A stretch of 64,000 bases of DNA from positions 62,001 to 126,000 of the forward strand of contig NZ_FOYI01000007.1 of NCBI RefSeq assembly GCF_900116005.1. Reading direction: 5' to 3'. A program made the translations under genes and the position numbers. This DNA comes from Poseidonocella sedimentorum. Its GTDB lineage: Bacteria > Pseudomonadota > Alphaproteobacteria > Rhodobacterales > Rhodobacteraceae. The notes beneath the pieces were generated by a model. That model was not told the DNA's origin and ran no database searches. It saw only the letters and a program-made list of their open reading frames with translations. Of the stretch, positions 25,272 through 33,852 are shown one piece after another (the first letter of the stretch is position 1; every line of letters starts with the position of its first letter).

Positions 25272-27077
25272 ATGACCCCGGCGCAAATCCCCGCAGGGAT
25301 CAACCCCCTTTCGACCGAGCAGGCGCAGCAGTTCACCTCGCTTCTGGGCAGCATGACGCCGATCCAGCAGGCCTGGGTCAGCGGCTATCTCGCGGCCAGC
25401 GCGCAAGGCGGGGCCCTCACCGCGCCCGCGCAGGCGCCCGCAGCGGACCCCGCGACCCTGACCGTGCTGTACGGCTCGCAGACCGGCAACGCCAAGCACG
25501 TGGCCGCCGATCTGGCCGAGGCCGCCCGCGCGCGGGGGCTGGAGGTCAAGCTGATCGACATGGCCGACTACAAGCCGACCCAGCTCAAATCCGAGAAGTT
25601 CATCACCATCGTCGTCTCGACCTATGGCGAGGGCGAGCCGCCGGAGACGGCTGAAAAGTTCTACAATTTCCTCGGCTCGAAGAAGGCGCCCAAGCTCGAT
25701 GGCGTGCAGGTTGCCGTCCTCGGGCTCGGCGATTCCAGCTACGAGTTCTTCTGCAAGACGGCGGTGGATTTCGAAGAGCGGCTGAGTGCGCTTGGCGCGA
25801 AAGTGGCCGTCGAGCGCGCGCTGCTTGATGTGGACTACGACGATCTCGCCGAGGCGTGGATCGGCGGGGCGCTCGATGTGTTCGAGCCCGAGCTGAAAGC
25901 CGCCTCCCCGGCGGTCAGCAACGTGGTCCCGATGCCTGGCATGACGCCCGCGCCCGTGGTCTCGCCCTATTCCAAGAAGAGCCCGTTCGAGGCGGAGGTG
26001 AGCGTCGTTCAGAAGATCACCGGCCGGGACAGCACCAAGGACGTGCGCCACGTGGAGATCTCGCTTGAGGGCTCCGGCCTGACCTACCAGGCGGGGGATT
26101 CGCTGGGGGTCTATTTCCACAACGATCCGGCGGAAGTCGATGCCCTGCTGGCGCTCCTGAAGCTCGATGGCGCGGCCGAAATCACGCTTGGCGGCGAGAC
26201 CAAGCCCCTGCGCACGGCGCTGATCGAAGATCTGGAGCTCACGCAATCCTACCCCGGATTCGTCGAGAAATACGCCGAGGCCTCCAAGATCGAGGCCCTC
26301 TCCGCGCTTGTCGCCGACAAGGCCGAGCTGCGCGCCTATCTCGATGCGCGCCAGATCTACGATGTGCTGCGCGAGCACCCCGCCGAGATCACGCCCCAAG
26401 CGCTGGCCGATAGCCTGCGCAAGATGCAGCCGCGCCTCTATTCCATCGCATCCAGCCAGGCAGAGGTCGAGGACGAGGTGCATCTCACCGTCGGCGTCGT
26501 CACCTGGGACGCCTTCGAATGCGGCCATTTCGGCGGCTGCTCGGGGCATCTGTCCCAGCGTGTCGCCGAGGGCGATGGCTTGCGCGTGTTCGTGGAAAGC
26601 AACGACAATTTCCGCCTGCCGGCCGATCCCGACACGCCCGTCATCATGGTCGGCCCCGGCACCGGGATCGCGCCCTTCCGGGCCTTCCTGCAGGAGCGCG
26701 ACGCGCAAGGGGCCGAGGGGCGCAACTGGCTCCTCTTCGGCAACCCGCATTTCACGCAGGATTTCCTCTATCAGGTCGAGCTGCAGAGCTATCTCAAGTC
26801 CGGCCTGCTGACCAAGCTCGACGTGGCCTTCAGCCGCGATCAGGCCGAGAAGGTCTATGTGCAGGACCGGCTGCGCGAGAACGGGGCCGAGGTCTTCCGC
26901 TGGCTCGAAGAGGGCGCGCATCTCTACATTTGCGGCGATGCGAACCGGATGGCCAAGGACGTGCAGACCACGCTGATCGAGGTGTTCAAGACCCACGGCG
27001 GCATGGATGACGTGGCGGCCGAGGCCTATCTCGCCGACCTGCGCGACGCCAAACGCTTCCAGCGCGACGTGTACTGA
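25272..27077 (+). CDS. cysJ: NADPH-sulfite reductase flavoprotein CysJ
   Basis: 601 aa from the ATG at 25272, four bases after the cysH stop. It passes electrons from NADPH through FAD and FMN to CysI. An FMN/flavodoxin domain comes first (TVLYGSQTGNAKHVA near residue 65; STYGEGEPPETA), then FAD-binding (RLYSIASSQ, GVVTWDAFECGHFGGCSGHLS) and NADPH-binding domains (MVGPGTGIAPFRAFLQER, YICGDANRMAKDV), ending RFQRDVY like E. coli CysJ. The complete CysJ fits an enterobacterial-type sulfite reductase. Confidence 0.95.
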   Translation: MTPAQIPAGINPLSTEQAQQFTSLLGSMTPIQQAWVSGYLAASAQGGALTAPAQAPAADPATLTVLYGSQTGNAKHVAADLAEAARARGLEVKLIDMADYKPTQLKSEKFITIVVSTYGEGEPPETAEKFYNFLGSKKAPKLDGVQVAVLGLGDSSYEFFCKTAVDFEERLSALGAKVAVERALLDVDYDDLAEAWIGGALDVFEPELKAASPAVSNVVPMPGMTPAPVVSPYSKKSPFEAEVSVVQKITGRDSTKDVRHVEISLEGSGLTYQAGDSLGVYFHNDPAEVDALLALLKLDGAAEITLGGETKPLRTALIEDLELTQSYPGFVEKYAEASKIEALSALVADKAELRAYLDARQIYDVLREHPAEITPQALADSLRKMQPRLYSIASSQAEVEDEVHLTVGVVTWDAFECGHFGGCSGHLSQRVAEGDGLRVFVESNDNFRLPADPDTPVIMVGPGTGIAPFRAFLQERDAQGAEGRNWLLFGNPHFTQDFLYQVELQSYLKSGLLTKLDVAFSRDQAEKVYVQDRLRENGAEVFRWLEEGAHLYICGDANRMAKDVQTTLIEVFKTHGGMDDVAAEAYLADLRDAKRFQRDVY

Positions 27078-27082
27078 CCGGC

Positions 27083-27102
27083 GCGCGCCCGCCCGGGCGC
27101 GC
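27083..27102. terminator. GC hairpin between convergent cysJ and tauE-like genes
   Basis: An 8-bp stem (GCGCGCCC / GGGCGCGC) with a 4-base loop sits in the 34-base convergent gap. No T-run is seen on either side, so it is a candidate bidirectional terminator only. Confidence 0.35.
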
Positions 27103-27111
27103 CCGCCCGCC

Positions 27112-27882
27112 TCAGCCGATGAGGCCCAGCCCCGCGAGGATAAGCCGCGCGGCAATCAGGACCAGCAGTACATCGAGCGCGATGCGGAAGAACCACTCCG
27201 CGATGCGGTCTAGAAAGAGCCGGCCGGTGAACGTCCCTGCAAGCCCCGCGAGAATCATCGCCGCGATGAAGAGCCCCCAGTCCGCGAAGGCAAAGCCCAG
27301 GGCCCCGAAGACGAGGGTCTTGAGCCCGTGCTGGATCGTCATCAGCGCGGCGTGGGTCGCGACATGGGCGTGGCGCGGCAGGTGGAGCGACTTGGTGTAG
27401 CTGGCAACGAAAAGCCCGGTCGCGCCGAAAAACATGGTCAACACGCTGGAGATCAGCCCCGTCAGGAGCGGCGCCCGGCCCACCCACCGCGGCGCGCGGG
27501 CAAAGACGGACCAGATGACGAAGGCGCCCACGGCGATCTGGATCACATGGGCCGGCAGGTCCACCACCACGAGCCCGCCCGCAATGCAGCCGACCACCGA
27601 TCCCAGAGCGAAGGCGGGCAAGGCGGGGCGCGAGACCGCGCCGAGCAACAGGCCCATGCGCCCCGCGTTTGAGCCGAGCTGGACCAGACCGTGAACCGGG
27701 ATGAGCGCCGCGGGCGGCATCAGGCTAGCCATCACCGCGAGCAGCAGCCCGCCGCCGCCGATGCCGAACGCGACGGTGATGAGCGAAGCGAGAAAGCTCG
27801 TCGCCAGCAGCAGAAGCGCGACCGCCGGATCGATCCCGTCTGGCAGGAGCGAGAGCTCCATCAGGGCAAGCGTCGTGGTCAT
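27112..27882 (-). CDS. TauE/SafE-family membrane exporter
   Basis: 256 aa from the ATG at 27882; a longer frame to 27945 adds a non-membrane N-terminus and is less likely. About eight hydrophobic segments form the duplicated TauE/SafE fold, with GIGGGGLLLAVMASL and VHGLVQLGSNAGR in the first half and a matching GATGLFVASY region in the second. Family members export sulfite or sulfoacetate, or act on unknown anions. The convergent location next to sulfite reductase genes suggests sulfite handling but does not prove it. Confidence 0.8.
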   Translation of the reverse strand: MTTTLALMELSLLPDGIDPAVALLLLATSFLASLITVAFGIGGGGLLLAVMASLMPPAALIPVHGLVQLGSNAGRMGLLLGAVSRPALPAFALGSVVGCIAGGLVVVDLPAHVIQIAVGAFVIWSVFARAPRWVGRAPLLTGLISSVLTMFFGATGLFVASYTKSLHLPRHAHVATHAALMTIQHGLKTLVFGALGFAFADWGLFIAAMILAGLAGTFTGRLFLDRIAEWFFRIALDVLLVLIAARLILAGLGLIG

Positions 27883-28007
27883 CTGGGCAAGGTCGGGGGC
27901 ATGGTGGCGCAGCTCCGGGAAAGCTCGCCCGATGGTAGCGGCCACACGGCGAAGCTCAATCGCAAATGCCCTGCCGCGCGCGCTCTTTCAGCCGGCGCGG
28001 GGGGCGC

Positions 28008-28970
28008 CTAGTCGGCGACGGGCACGCCGGCCTCTTTGAAATAGCGGATCGCGCCGGGGTGGTACGGGGTCGTGCTTTCGGGGGCCATGGCCTCGAAATT
28101 GGCGCGGTTGAACGCCCCGAACGCAATGCCGAGCGCATCCTTGTTCCGATGCACGACCCTGGTCAGATCGTAGACCAGATCATCGCTCACATCGGCATTG
28201 GTCAGCAGCATCCAGGGCACGCGCACCAGCGCCGCATCCCAGCTCTGCAACCCGTTGAGTCCCTCGATGCGCGGCAGCGGCGCGATGAGCCCGGAGGGCA
28301 GCACCTCGGCCAGCGCCGCTTCGGCCTCCGCGCCGATCCGGGCCGAGACGTAGCAGAGGCCGCCCCGGGCCTTGAGTCTGACCGCCGCTTCCTGCCCCGC
28401 GCTCGCGTTGAGGCTCACCAGCGCGAGATCGACGCGCTCATCGCCGAGCGCCCTGATCCCGCTCACGAAATTGGAAACGGGAACCGATTCGAAATCACGG
28501 TAGTCGAGCCCGCCGGTGGCGAGCACGCCGCGAATGTAGAAGGGGATGATGGACGAGGAAGTGTACTCCGAAGCGATCCGCAGATCGCTCCGCCCCGCCA
28601 GATCATCGACCGATTGGAGCCCCAGGTCGCAGGGCGCCATGATGCCGGTGGTCAGCTGAAACATCTCGCCCACGAGGCGCACGTTGGGGTGGGCCCGGTC
28701 GAAATTGCCGGTGCCGGTATAGGCGAAGACGGCCTCGGCGCCGTTGGCATAGCCGAAATCGATCTCCGCCCCCTGCAACAGCGGCATGTAGCCGACGAGC
28801 GGCTGGGTGCGCACCGTGATCCCGCTGTGATTGGCGACGACCGCGACGGCCTGACCCGCGTTGTAGGCCAGCGACCCCGGCGCCCCGGTGGCCATGGTCA
28901 CGACCTGCGCCGAGGCGGTGGAGCCCAGCGACAGAAGCGCGGCGCTCGCCAGTGTTCTGAAGATGTGCAT
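28008..28970 (-). CDS. TAXI-family TRAP transporter solute-binding protein
   Basis: 320 aa, with a signal peptide ending near LLSLGSTASAQ and GGAGGAA as ribosome site. It is the periplasmic receptor of a TAXI-type TRAP importer: VVTMATGAPGSLAY, GYMPLLQGAEIDFGYAN and DLGLQSVDDLAGR are typical family stretches. It lies 23 bases after the fused permease gene on the same strand. The ligand is unknown; the family mostly takes organic acids. Confidence 0.85.
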   Translation of the reverse strand: MHIFRTLASAALLSLGSTASAQVVTMATGAPGSLAYNAGQAVAVVANHSGITVRTQPLVGYMPLLQGAEIDFGYANGAEAVFAYTGTGNFDRAHPNVRLVGEMFQLTTGIMAPCDLGLQSVDDLAGRSDLRIASEYTSSSIIPFYIRGVLATGGLDYRDFESVPVSNFVSGIRALGDERVDLALVSLNASAGQEAAVRLKARGGLCYVSARIGAEAEAALAEVLPSGLIAPLPRIEGLNGLQSWDAALVRVPWMLLTNADVSDDLVYDLTRVVHRNKDALGIAFGAFNRANFEAMAPESTTPYHPGAIRYFKEAGVPVAD

Positions 28971-28993
28971 CGGTTCCTCCCGAGGTTATTGAC

Positions 28994-30898
28994 CTAGCAG
29001 CCCGGCTCGGCCTGCGGGTTCCGCATGACCCGGAACTGCGCGATGGCCACGACGGTAAGCGCTGCGCAACTGTGCAACACCAACCCCAGATCGAACAAGC
29101 CGATCGGCAGCGACAGCAACCCGAGCACGAGGAACAACCAGCGCAGGAGCGGGCGGAGCGTGCCGGCCCAGAACCCGGTGATGGCGGCGGTGACGGCGCC
29201 GATGCCGAAGGCGGTCAGGATCGCCATCATGAGGGATGACTGTAGTGTCCCGGCGAGCAACAGCGCGGGCGTGGTGACGAAGGCGAAGGGCAGGATGAAG
29301 GCCGCCCACCCGATTCGCATTGCCGCGAGCCCCGTCTGGAGCGCCCCGGCCCCGGATATCGTCGCCGCGGCGAAGGCGGCGAGAGCGACCGGCGGCGTGA
29401 TCATGGACAGCATCCCGAAATAGAGGATGAAGAGATGCGCCGAGATGGCCGGCACGCCCGCCTCGACCAGCGAGGGCGCGACGAGCGAAGCCAGCAGGAC
29501 ATAGACGCCGGCCGTCGGCATCCCCATGCCGAGAATGATGCAGATGACGGCCGAGACGAGCAGCAGCAGCAGGACGCTCTGCCCCACAGCATCCACGAGA
29601 ACCAGCGTCAGCGCGAAGCCAAGACCGGTCACGTTGAGCACGCCGATCACGAAGCCCGCCGCGGCCAGCACGAGGATGAGATCGACCATCGCGATCCCGG
29701 ACTCGACAAAGACCCGGCCCAGCGTCCGCAGCGTCAACCGCTGGCCCTCATAGCCGCGCAGGAACCCCGCGACGACAAGGGCAAGCGAGGCAAGAAGCGC
29801 GCTCTCCCCGGGATCCATCCCCAACCGGAAGAGCGCGAAGAGCAGGATCCCGAAGGGGATCAGGAAATGCCAGCCGGCCTTGAGAACCTCGCCGATGGGC
29901 TTGCTGTCATCGACGTTGGCCGAGACCCCGTCGCGGGCGGCGATCAGGTCGACCTGAAGGAAGACGGCGAGGTAGTAGAGCAGAGCCGGGATGAGCGCCG
30001 CGCCGGCGACCTGAGCGTAGGGGATTTCGAGGAATTCGGCCATGAGGAAGGCCGCCGCGCCCATGATCGGCGGGGTGAGTTGGCCGCCGGTGGAGGCCAC
30101 GGCCTCGATCGCGCCCGCGTCTTCCTTGCTGTAGCCCCCGCGCCGCATGAGCGGAATGGTGATGACGCCGGTGGTCGCGACGTTGGCGACCGCCGAGCCG
30201 GAGATCGAGCCGAAGATCGCCGATCCGACGATCCCGATCTTGGCCGAGCCCCCGCGCGAGCGCCCGGTGGTCGCCATGGCGAAATCGGTGAAGAAGGTGC
30301 CACCGCCAGCGGCAAAAAGGAGGCGGCCGAAGAAGACGAAGAGCAACACGACGATTGTGCCTACGGCGAGCGGGGCCGCGAAGACCGCGGAGTTGTCGAA
30401 GCCCACATAGTCCACCAGCCGCTGCGGCGAGAGCGCCCGGCCGATGAGCCGCCCGCCGACGCGATCGGCAAAGAGCGCGTAGACGAGGAAGACAAGCACG
30501 ATGGTGAAGAGCATCATCCCGGCGCGCCGGCGCACCCCCTCCATCACCGCGAGGACCACCACCGAGCCGATCAGCGTGATCTGCCAGGGGCGGTAGAACT
30601 GTTCCCTGAGAAGCCAGACGTAATCATAGGCCGCATAGAGCAACGTTCCCAGGCAGAGCGCGGCGATCGCGATGCCGACCGGGCCCGTCCGCACGCCGGC
30701 GCGGCCCGACCAGCCGTAGTGCAGGTAGGTGATCGCGAGCGCGAGGCCGAGTTGGAGCGCGAGATATTGCTGGTGCCGGATCGCGAGGCCGAGCCGGGTC
30801 GACAGATCGAGGTTCCACAGGATGCAAAACAGGCACATCGCCGTGGCCAGCGCGGCGATGGCCCACCGCAGCGGGGCCGGCTGGTCGCGCAGGGTCAT
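28994..30898 (-). CDS. TRAP transporter permease, fused 4TM+12TM subunits
   Basis: 634 aa inner-membrane protein. The first about 200 residues form the small DctQ-like part and the rest the DctM-like part. Signature stretches are GGSAKIGIVGSAIFGSISGS, VASTGGQLTPPIMGAAAFLM and ILGMGMPTAGVYVLLA. A fused permease is the normal partner of a TAXI binding protein. The ATG overlaps the stop of a small upstream reading frame (ATGA), which suggests coupled translation. Confidence 0.92.
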   Translation of the reverse strand: MTLRDQPAPLRWAIAALATAMCLFCILWNLDLSTRLGLAIRHQQYLALQLGLALAITYLHYGWSGRAGVRTGPVGIAIAALCLGTLLYAAYDYVWLLREQFYRPWQITLIGSVVVLAVMEGVRRRAGMMLFTIVLVFLVYALFADRVGGRLIGRALSPQRLVDYVGFDNSAVFAAPLAVGTIVVLLFVFFGRLLFAAGGGTFFTDFAMATTGRSRGGSAKIGIVGSAIFGSISGSAVANVATTGVITIPLMRRGGYSKEDAGAIEAVASTGGQLTPPIMGAAAFLMAEFLEIPYAQVAGAALIPALLYYLAVFLQVDLIAARDGVSANVDDSKPIGEVLKAGWHFLIPFGILLFALFRLGMDPGESALLASLALVVAGFLRGYEGQRLTLRTLGRVFVESGIAMVDLILVLAAAGFVIGVLNVTGLGFALTLVLVDAVGQSVLLLLLVSAVICIILGMGMPTAGVYVLLASLVAPSLVEAGVPAISAHLFILYFGMLSMITPPVALAAFAAATISGAGALQTGLAAMRIGWAAFILPFAFVTTPALLLAGTLQSSLMMAILTAFGIGAVTAAITGFWAGTLRPLLRWLFLVLGLLSLPIGLFDLGLVLHSCAALTVVAIAQFRVMRNPQAEPGC

Positions 30899-31125
30899 GC
30901 CGCCGCCCCCGGCCAGTGGTGGCGCAACGGGGAGCGCCGCTGCCCGACCGCCGGATTCGGCGCGAGCCGCGGGATCATGTCAACCGGCGCGCCGTCAGCG
31001 GGGGTGCGGCGCAAGTCCGCCCCGCAACATGTCGCCGCGCCGATCACCGCCGACAGGCCGCCCGCACGATGGGCCTCGGGCGCCGCTACGGTGGCGGCAA
31101 GGGTCTCGGCTCTTGTCTCTTCCAT
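30895..31125 (-). CDS. Small hypothetical protein coupled to the TRAP permease
   Basis: 76 aa. The start is preceded by GGGGAAGAG at suitable spacing, and its stop overlaps the TRAP permease start as ATGA, the arrangement seen at many real gene pairs in this window. Codon third positions are GC-rich like neighbouring genes. I recognise no family: the protein is alanine- and arginine-rich, with one adjacent Cys-Cys pair and no membrane segment. It could be a leader peptide or a true small protein. Confidence 0.4.
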   Translation of the reverse strand: MEETRAETLAATVAAPEAHRAGGLSAVIGAATCCGADLRRTPADGAPVDMIPRLAPNPAVGQRRSPLRHHWPGAAA

Positions 31126-31169
31126 TGCTCTTCCCCAACCGACGTGCCGACGATTTTGCCTCGCCGCGC

Positions 31170-31186
31170 TTCATTTTCGAAATGAA
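31170..31186. promoter_or_regulatory. Palindromic operator candidate upstream of the TAXI-TRAP operon
   Basis: TTCATTT-TCG-AAATGAA has perfect 7-bp arms around a 3-base centre. It lies 45 bases upstream (on the minus strand) of the small coupled reading frame in an AT-rich island, as expected for a regulator site controlling the TAXI-TRAP genes. The regulator is unknown. Confidence 0.45.
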
Positions 31187-31346
31187 TACTCATGTAATCC
31201 TAAACGATTTCTATAGATATTCCTGCCTGAGCGGCGCGGCCGGCCCCGGCCGGAGTCTGCCCACGGCGTGAAAAACCGGCGCAACAGGCTCGGCAAGTCG
31301 TTGATGCAATGCTGGAAATCGGGGCGACTGGGCGATCCGGCGGCGT

Positions 31347-31550
31347 GTGGTCAAAATGACCAGACTGCGCGAGTTCCTGAGAAATTCCGGCCCCATCGCG
31401 GGTTTCAACCGCACGGCAGCGCCACGCATGATGGCCCGGCATGACCTTGTGGCCATGCCGGTGCCCTTCGACGTGTCGCCCCTCACCGATCATCTGATCT
31501 GGCACAGGCGGCTCGATCCCGATCCCGCACCTGTCGAACAGCGCAATTGA
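31347..31550 (+). pseudogene. Remnant of a LysR-family regulator (C-terminal end)
   Basis: The last part of this short frame reads like the extreme C-terminus of LysR-type regulators: a MMARHDLVAMPVPFDV stretch followed by DHLIWHRRLDPDP. Nothing upstream in frame encodes the helix-turn-helix or most of the effector domain (an in-frame stop lies at 31302), so only about 45 residues of similarity remain. I read it as a decayed gene. The match is from memory of the family pattern and should be treated as tentative. Confidence 0.4.
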
Positions 31551-31576
31551 ACGCGGGCCAAAGACGCAGGCCGTGC

Positions 31577-32098
31577 TCAGCCGACGATGAGTTGCTTGAG
31601 CTGAAGCGCTTCGTGTTCAAGTTCCTTGAGGCGGAAATTGACGACATCGCCGATCGTCACGATCCCCACCACCCCGTTGTCGGCGGCAACCGGCATGTGC
31701 CGGAACCGCCCGGCGGTCATGCGGCGCAGAACCGACAGCAGCGGCTCATCCGGGGTGCAGACCTCGACATCCCGGGTCATGACATCCTCGACACGATTGG
31801 GCAGCGTCTTGCCCGGCGTATCGGCGAGCTTGCGAACGATATCGCGCTCCGAGAGAATCCCCACGAGATGCCCCTCGGCATCCATCACCAGAAGCGCGCC
31901 GATCCGCTTGTCGCGCAGGATCTCGACCGCGTCGTGGATCGTCTGCTGCGGGCGGATGGAAAATACGGCCTTGTCCTTGGATTGAAGGATCTTCTGGACG
32001 TTGGCGGTCTCGGCTGAAGTATTGGTCTGGGCCGATTGGCTGTAGGTCGTGTCCGAAGACTTGTCCTTGCGGCTCGGCGCCTGATACGAAGCTGGCAT
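31577..32098 (-). CDS. CBS-domain pair protein
   Basis: 173 aa with GGGAGGG ahead of the ATG. A serine/threonine-rich N-terminal tail (about 30 residues) precedes two CBS motifs: VFSIRPQQTIHDAVEILRDK with GILSERDIVRKLAD, and MTRDVEVCTPDEPL with GIVTIGDVVNFRLKELE. Stand-alone CBS pairs bind adenine nucleotides and are thought to sense energy state. The end (HEALQLKQLIVG) is common in alphaproteobacterial members. No partner gene is evident. Confidence 0.88.
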   Translation of the reverse strand: MPASYQAPSRKDKSSDTTYSQSAQTNTSAETANVQKILQSKDKAVFSIRPQQTIHDAVEILRDKRIGALLVMDAEGHLVGILSERDIVRKLADTPGKTLPNRVEDVMTRDVEVCTPDEPLLSVLRRMTAGRFRHMPVAADNGVVGIVTIGDVVNFRLKELEHEALQLKQLIVG

Positions 32099-32180
32099 GA
32101 AGGCCCTCCCGAATGGTTGCTTCCCTCTCCCTGTAGCGATCAGCCTACACGACGTTTGACGGATTTAGGAACACCCCAGT

Positions 32181-32360
32181 TTGGAAGAACTGACACTTAC
32201 GCCGCTCATCGCCACGCTTTTGTTCGTTCTGGCCTGTCTGGCAGGGCACAGATACCGCCGCGTCTGGAAAGCCGAAGGGCCCCGCTGGCAGCTCTGGCTC
32301 TACGGGGTCGTCGCGGCGGTTTGCCTGATGATTCTGGGGTTTGTTCCTCTGACGGCGTGA
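32181..32360 (+). CDS. Small two-helix membrane protein (59 aa)
   Basis: This frame opens with TTG and has AGGA ten bases upstream. The product has a hydrophobic helix at about residues 8-22 (LIATLLFVLACLAG), a basic loop (HRYRRVWKAEGPRWQ) and a second helix at about 38-56 (LYGVVAAVCLMILGFVPL). That is a clean two-pass hairpin topology, unlikely to arise by chance in a shadow frame. It is divergent from the CBS gene and convergent with nqrM. Function unknown. Confidence 0.6.
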   Translation: MEELTLTPLIATLLFVLACLAGHRYRRVWKAEGPRWQLWLYGVVAAVCLMILGFVPLTA

Positions 32361-32427
32361 TCGGCGTCACAATCGTCAAGGCAGCAAGCCGGTGCGCCGA
32401 GGGCGGGCCGGACCCGGGTTTGCTGGA

Positions 32428-32658
32428 TCAGGCGTCCATTTCCGAGAGCATCTTGCGCGCCCGGGGGCAAAGCAGACGCTCGCGCAGGGGGCTGTCGGGG
32501 TCGATGTCCTTGTTGCAGACAAGGCATTGATCCGCATCGGTGATCGCGTTGAGCCCGCCGCAGCTACCCTTGATGGTCTTGCCGGAAAAGATCACCCCGA
32601 GCGCCATGCCCGTGACGATCAGAACCAGCAATCCAAAGGTGAGCAAAAAGGTGGCCAT
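32428..32658 (-). CDS. nqrM: Na+-NQR maturation factor NqrM
   Basis: 76 aa. One N-terminal membrane helix (LLTFGLLVLIVTGMALGVIF) is followed by a conserved cysteine set: GSCGG, CLVC and LLC. NqrM is needed to deliver or assemble iron in the Na+-translocating NADH:quinone reductase. It lies 41 bases after apbE on the minus strand, divergent from nqrABCDEF, completing the assembly set for this complex. Confidence 0.92.
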   Translation of the reverse strand: MATFLLTFGLLVLIVTGMALGVIFSGKTIKGSCGGLNAITDADQCLVCNKDIDPDSPLRERLLCPRARKMLSEMDA

Positions 32659-32699
32659 GAGTCGCTACCCCGTTCTTGTGTGACCCTGCGCCTCAGGCC

Positions 32700-33710
32700 T
32701 CAGGCCTTGAGCGCCGCAAACCGCGCGCTCTCGGCGCGCGTGTATCCTACATGGTCCGCTTTGCCGTCGCGATCAATGAACATGGCGGCGAGATCACGTT
32801 GATTTGCGATCTCAAGGCCCCGCTCCGTCCCGACTGCGAGCAGCGCGGTGGCCCATGCATCGGCCAGCATCGCGTTTTCGGCCAGCACGGTGACCGAGGC
32901 GGTGTTGTGCGTCACGGGGCGACCGGTGCGTGCATCGAGGATGTGCGAGTAGCGCGCGCCATCTTTTTCGAAGTAGTTGCGATAGTCGCCGGAGGTGGCC
33001 ATCCCGAGGTTGGAAATGCTCGCGATATCATAGGCCTGGCGGCTGAGCGCGTCGGGCGATTCGATCCCGATCTGCCAGGGTTGGCCGTCGGCGTTGTTGC
33101 CGGATACATAGAGATCGCCACCGATCTCGACCATGAAATCCTTCAGCCCGAAGCCGCGCAGCGCGCCCGCGACCTGATCGACGCCGAAGCCCTTGCCGAT
33201 GGACGACAGGTAGATCTGTGTCTCGGGGTGCGCCTTGCGGACGGCGCCGCCCTCGATGCTGAGCCCGTGGGTCCCGGCGGCGGCGGCGAGCAGCGCGGCG
33301 GAGGGCTCGCGCCCGTCGGCGGCGCCGGTGGCACCAAAGCCCCAGGCCTCGATCGCGGAGCCGAGCGTGATGTCGAACTGCCCGTCGCTCGCGGCGTGCA
33401 CGTCAAGCGCAGCGGAGACCACCTCGCCCAGCTCGGGAGAGACGGCGATGGGCCCGGTCGTCCGGGCGGCGTTGAAGCGCGAGACTTCCGAGCCGGCATC
33501 CCAGTTGGACATCTGCTGGTTCACCTGAGCGAGCGCGGTATCGATCGCGCGAGACACCGCGGCCTTGTCCGCCGCGCCCTCGTGGTCCACCGCGACCACC
33601 GAGAAGCTGGTCCCCATGGTGGAGCCGGACAGCTCCAGAACATTCGCGCCACGTTTGCAGGCCGCCAAGGCGAGCGACATGACAATGAAGCTGCGCCGGG
33701 AGAATTTCAT
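32700..33710 (-). CDS. apbE: FAD:protein FMN transferase ApbE (lipoprotein)
   Basis: 336 aa from the ATG at 33710; the longer frame to 33983 runs over the nqr promoter and into nqrA. A short signal with an SRRSF sequence and a LALAAC lipobox indicates a membrane-anchored periplasmic lipoprotein, possibly Tat-exported. ApbE attaches FMN to threonines of NqrB and NqrC. Family motifs: GSTMGTSFSV, IGKGFGVDQVA, VEIGGDLYVSG, ILDARTGRPVTH and DAWATALLAVG. Confidence 0.93.
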   Translation of the reverse strand: MKFSRRSFIVMSLALAACKRGANVLELSGSTMGTSFSVVAVDHEGAADKAAVSRAIDTALAQVNQQMSNWDAGSEVSRFNAARTTGPIAVSPELGEVVSAALDVHAASDGQFDITLGSAIEAWGFGATGAADGREPSAALLAAAAGTHGLSIEGGAVRKAHPETQIYLSSIGKGFGVDQVAGALRGFGLKDFMVEIGGDLYVSGNNADGQPWQIGIESPDALSRQAYDIASISNLGMATSGDYRNYFEKDGARYSHILDARTGRPVTHNTASVTVLAENAMLADAWATALLAVGTERGLEIANQRDLAAMFIDRDGKADHVGYTRAESARFAALKA

Positions 33711-33835
33711 GCTGGTTGGCACCGTAATCGCCTCCGAGAGATCAATCGCGAACTGTCTCGCATACATTGGGGAGCTTTTCTTTGGTTTCTTAACCCGATT
33801 CAACACATAAATGTTGCGAATGAGCAAATCAGTAC

Positions 33836-33852
33836 TTTTGGTCGCGCCAAAA
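33836..33852. promoter_or_regulatory. Inverted repeat in the apbE/nqrA divergent promoter
   Basis: TTTTGG-TCGCG-CCAAAA has perfect 6-bp arms and lies 43 bases before the nqrA start in an AT-rich 184-base divergent region. It may be an operator or part of the promoter for the nqr operon. No regulator can be named. Confidence 0.4.

Larger units (their letters stand above)
31126..31576. other. Intergenic stretch between TRAP operon and CBS gene
   Basis: About 450 bases with no intact gene that I trust. It contains the TRAP-side palindrome at 31170, AT-rich sequence from 31150 to 31225 that may hold a promoter, and the LysR-like remnant at 31347-31550. The rest looks like decayed sequence. Confidence 0.5.

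Noticed and set aside
25155-27155. 666-residue minus-strand frame opposite cysJ
   Set aside because: Shadow of cysJ, with no domain evidence; it also runs past the convergent junction.
27883-28007. Terminator after the TAXI binding-protein gene
   Set aside because: The GC-rich sequence here gives only a broken, imperfect stem and no T-run.
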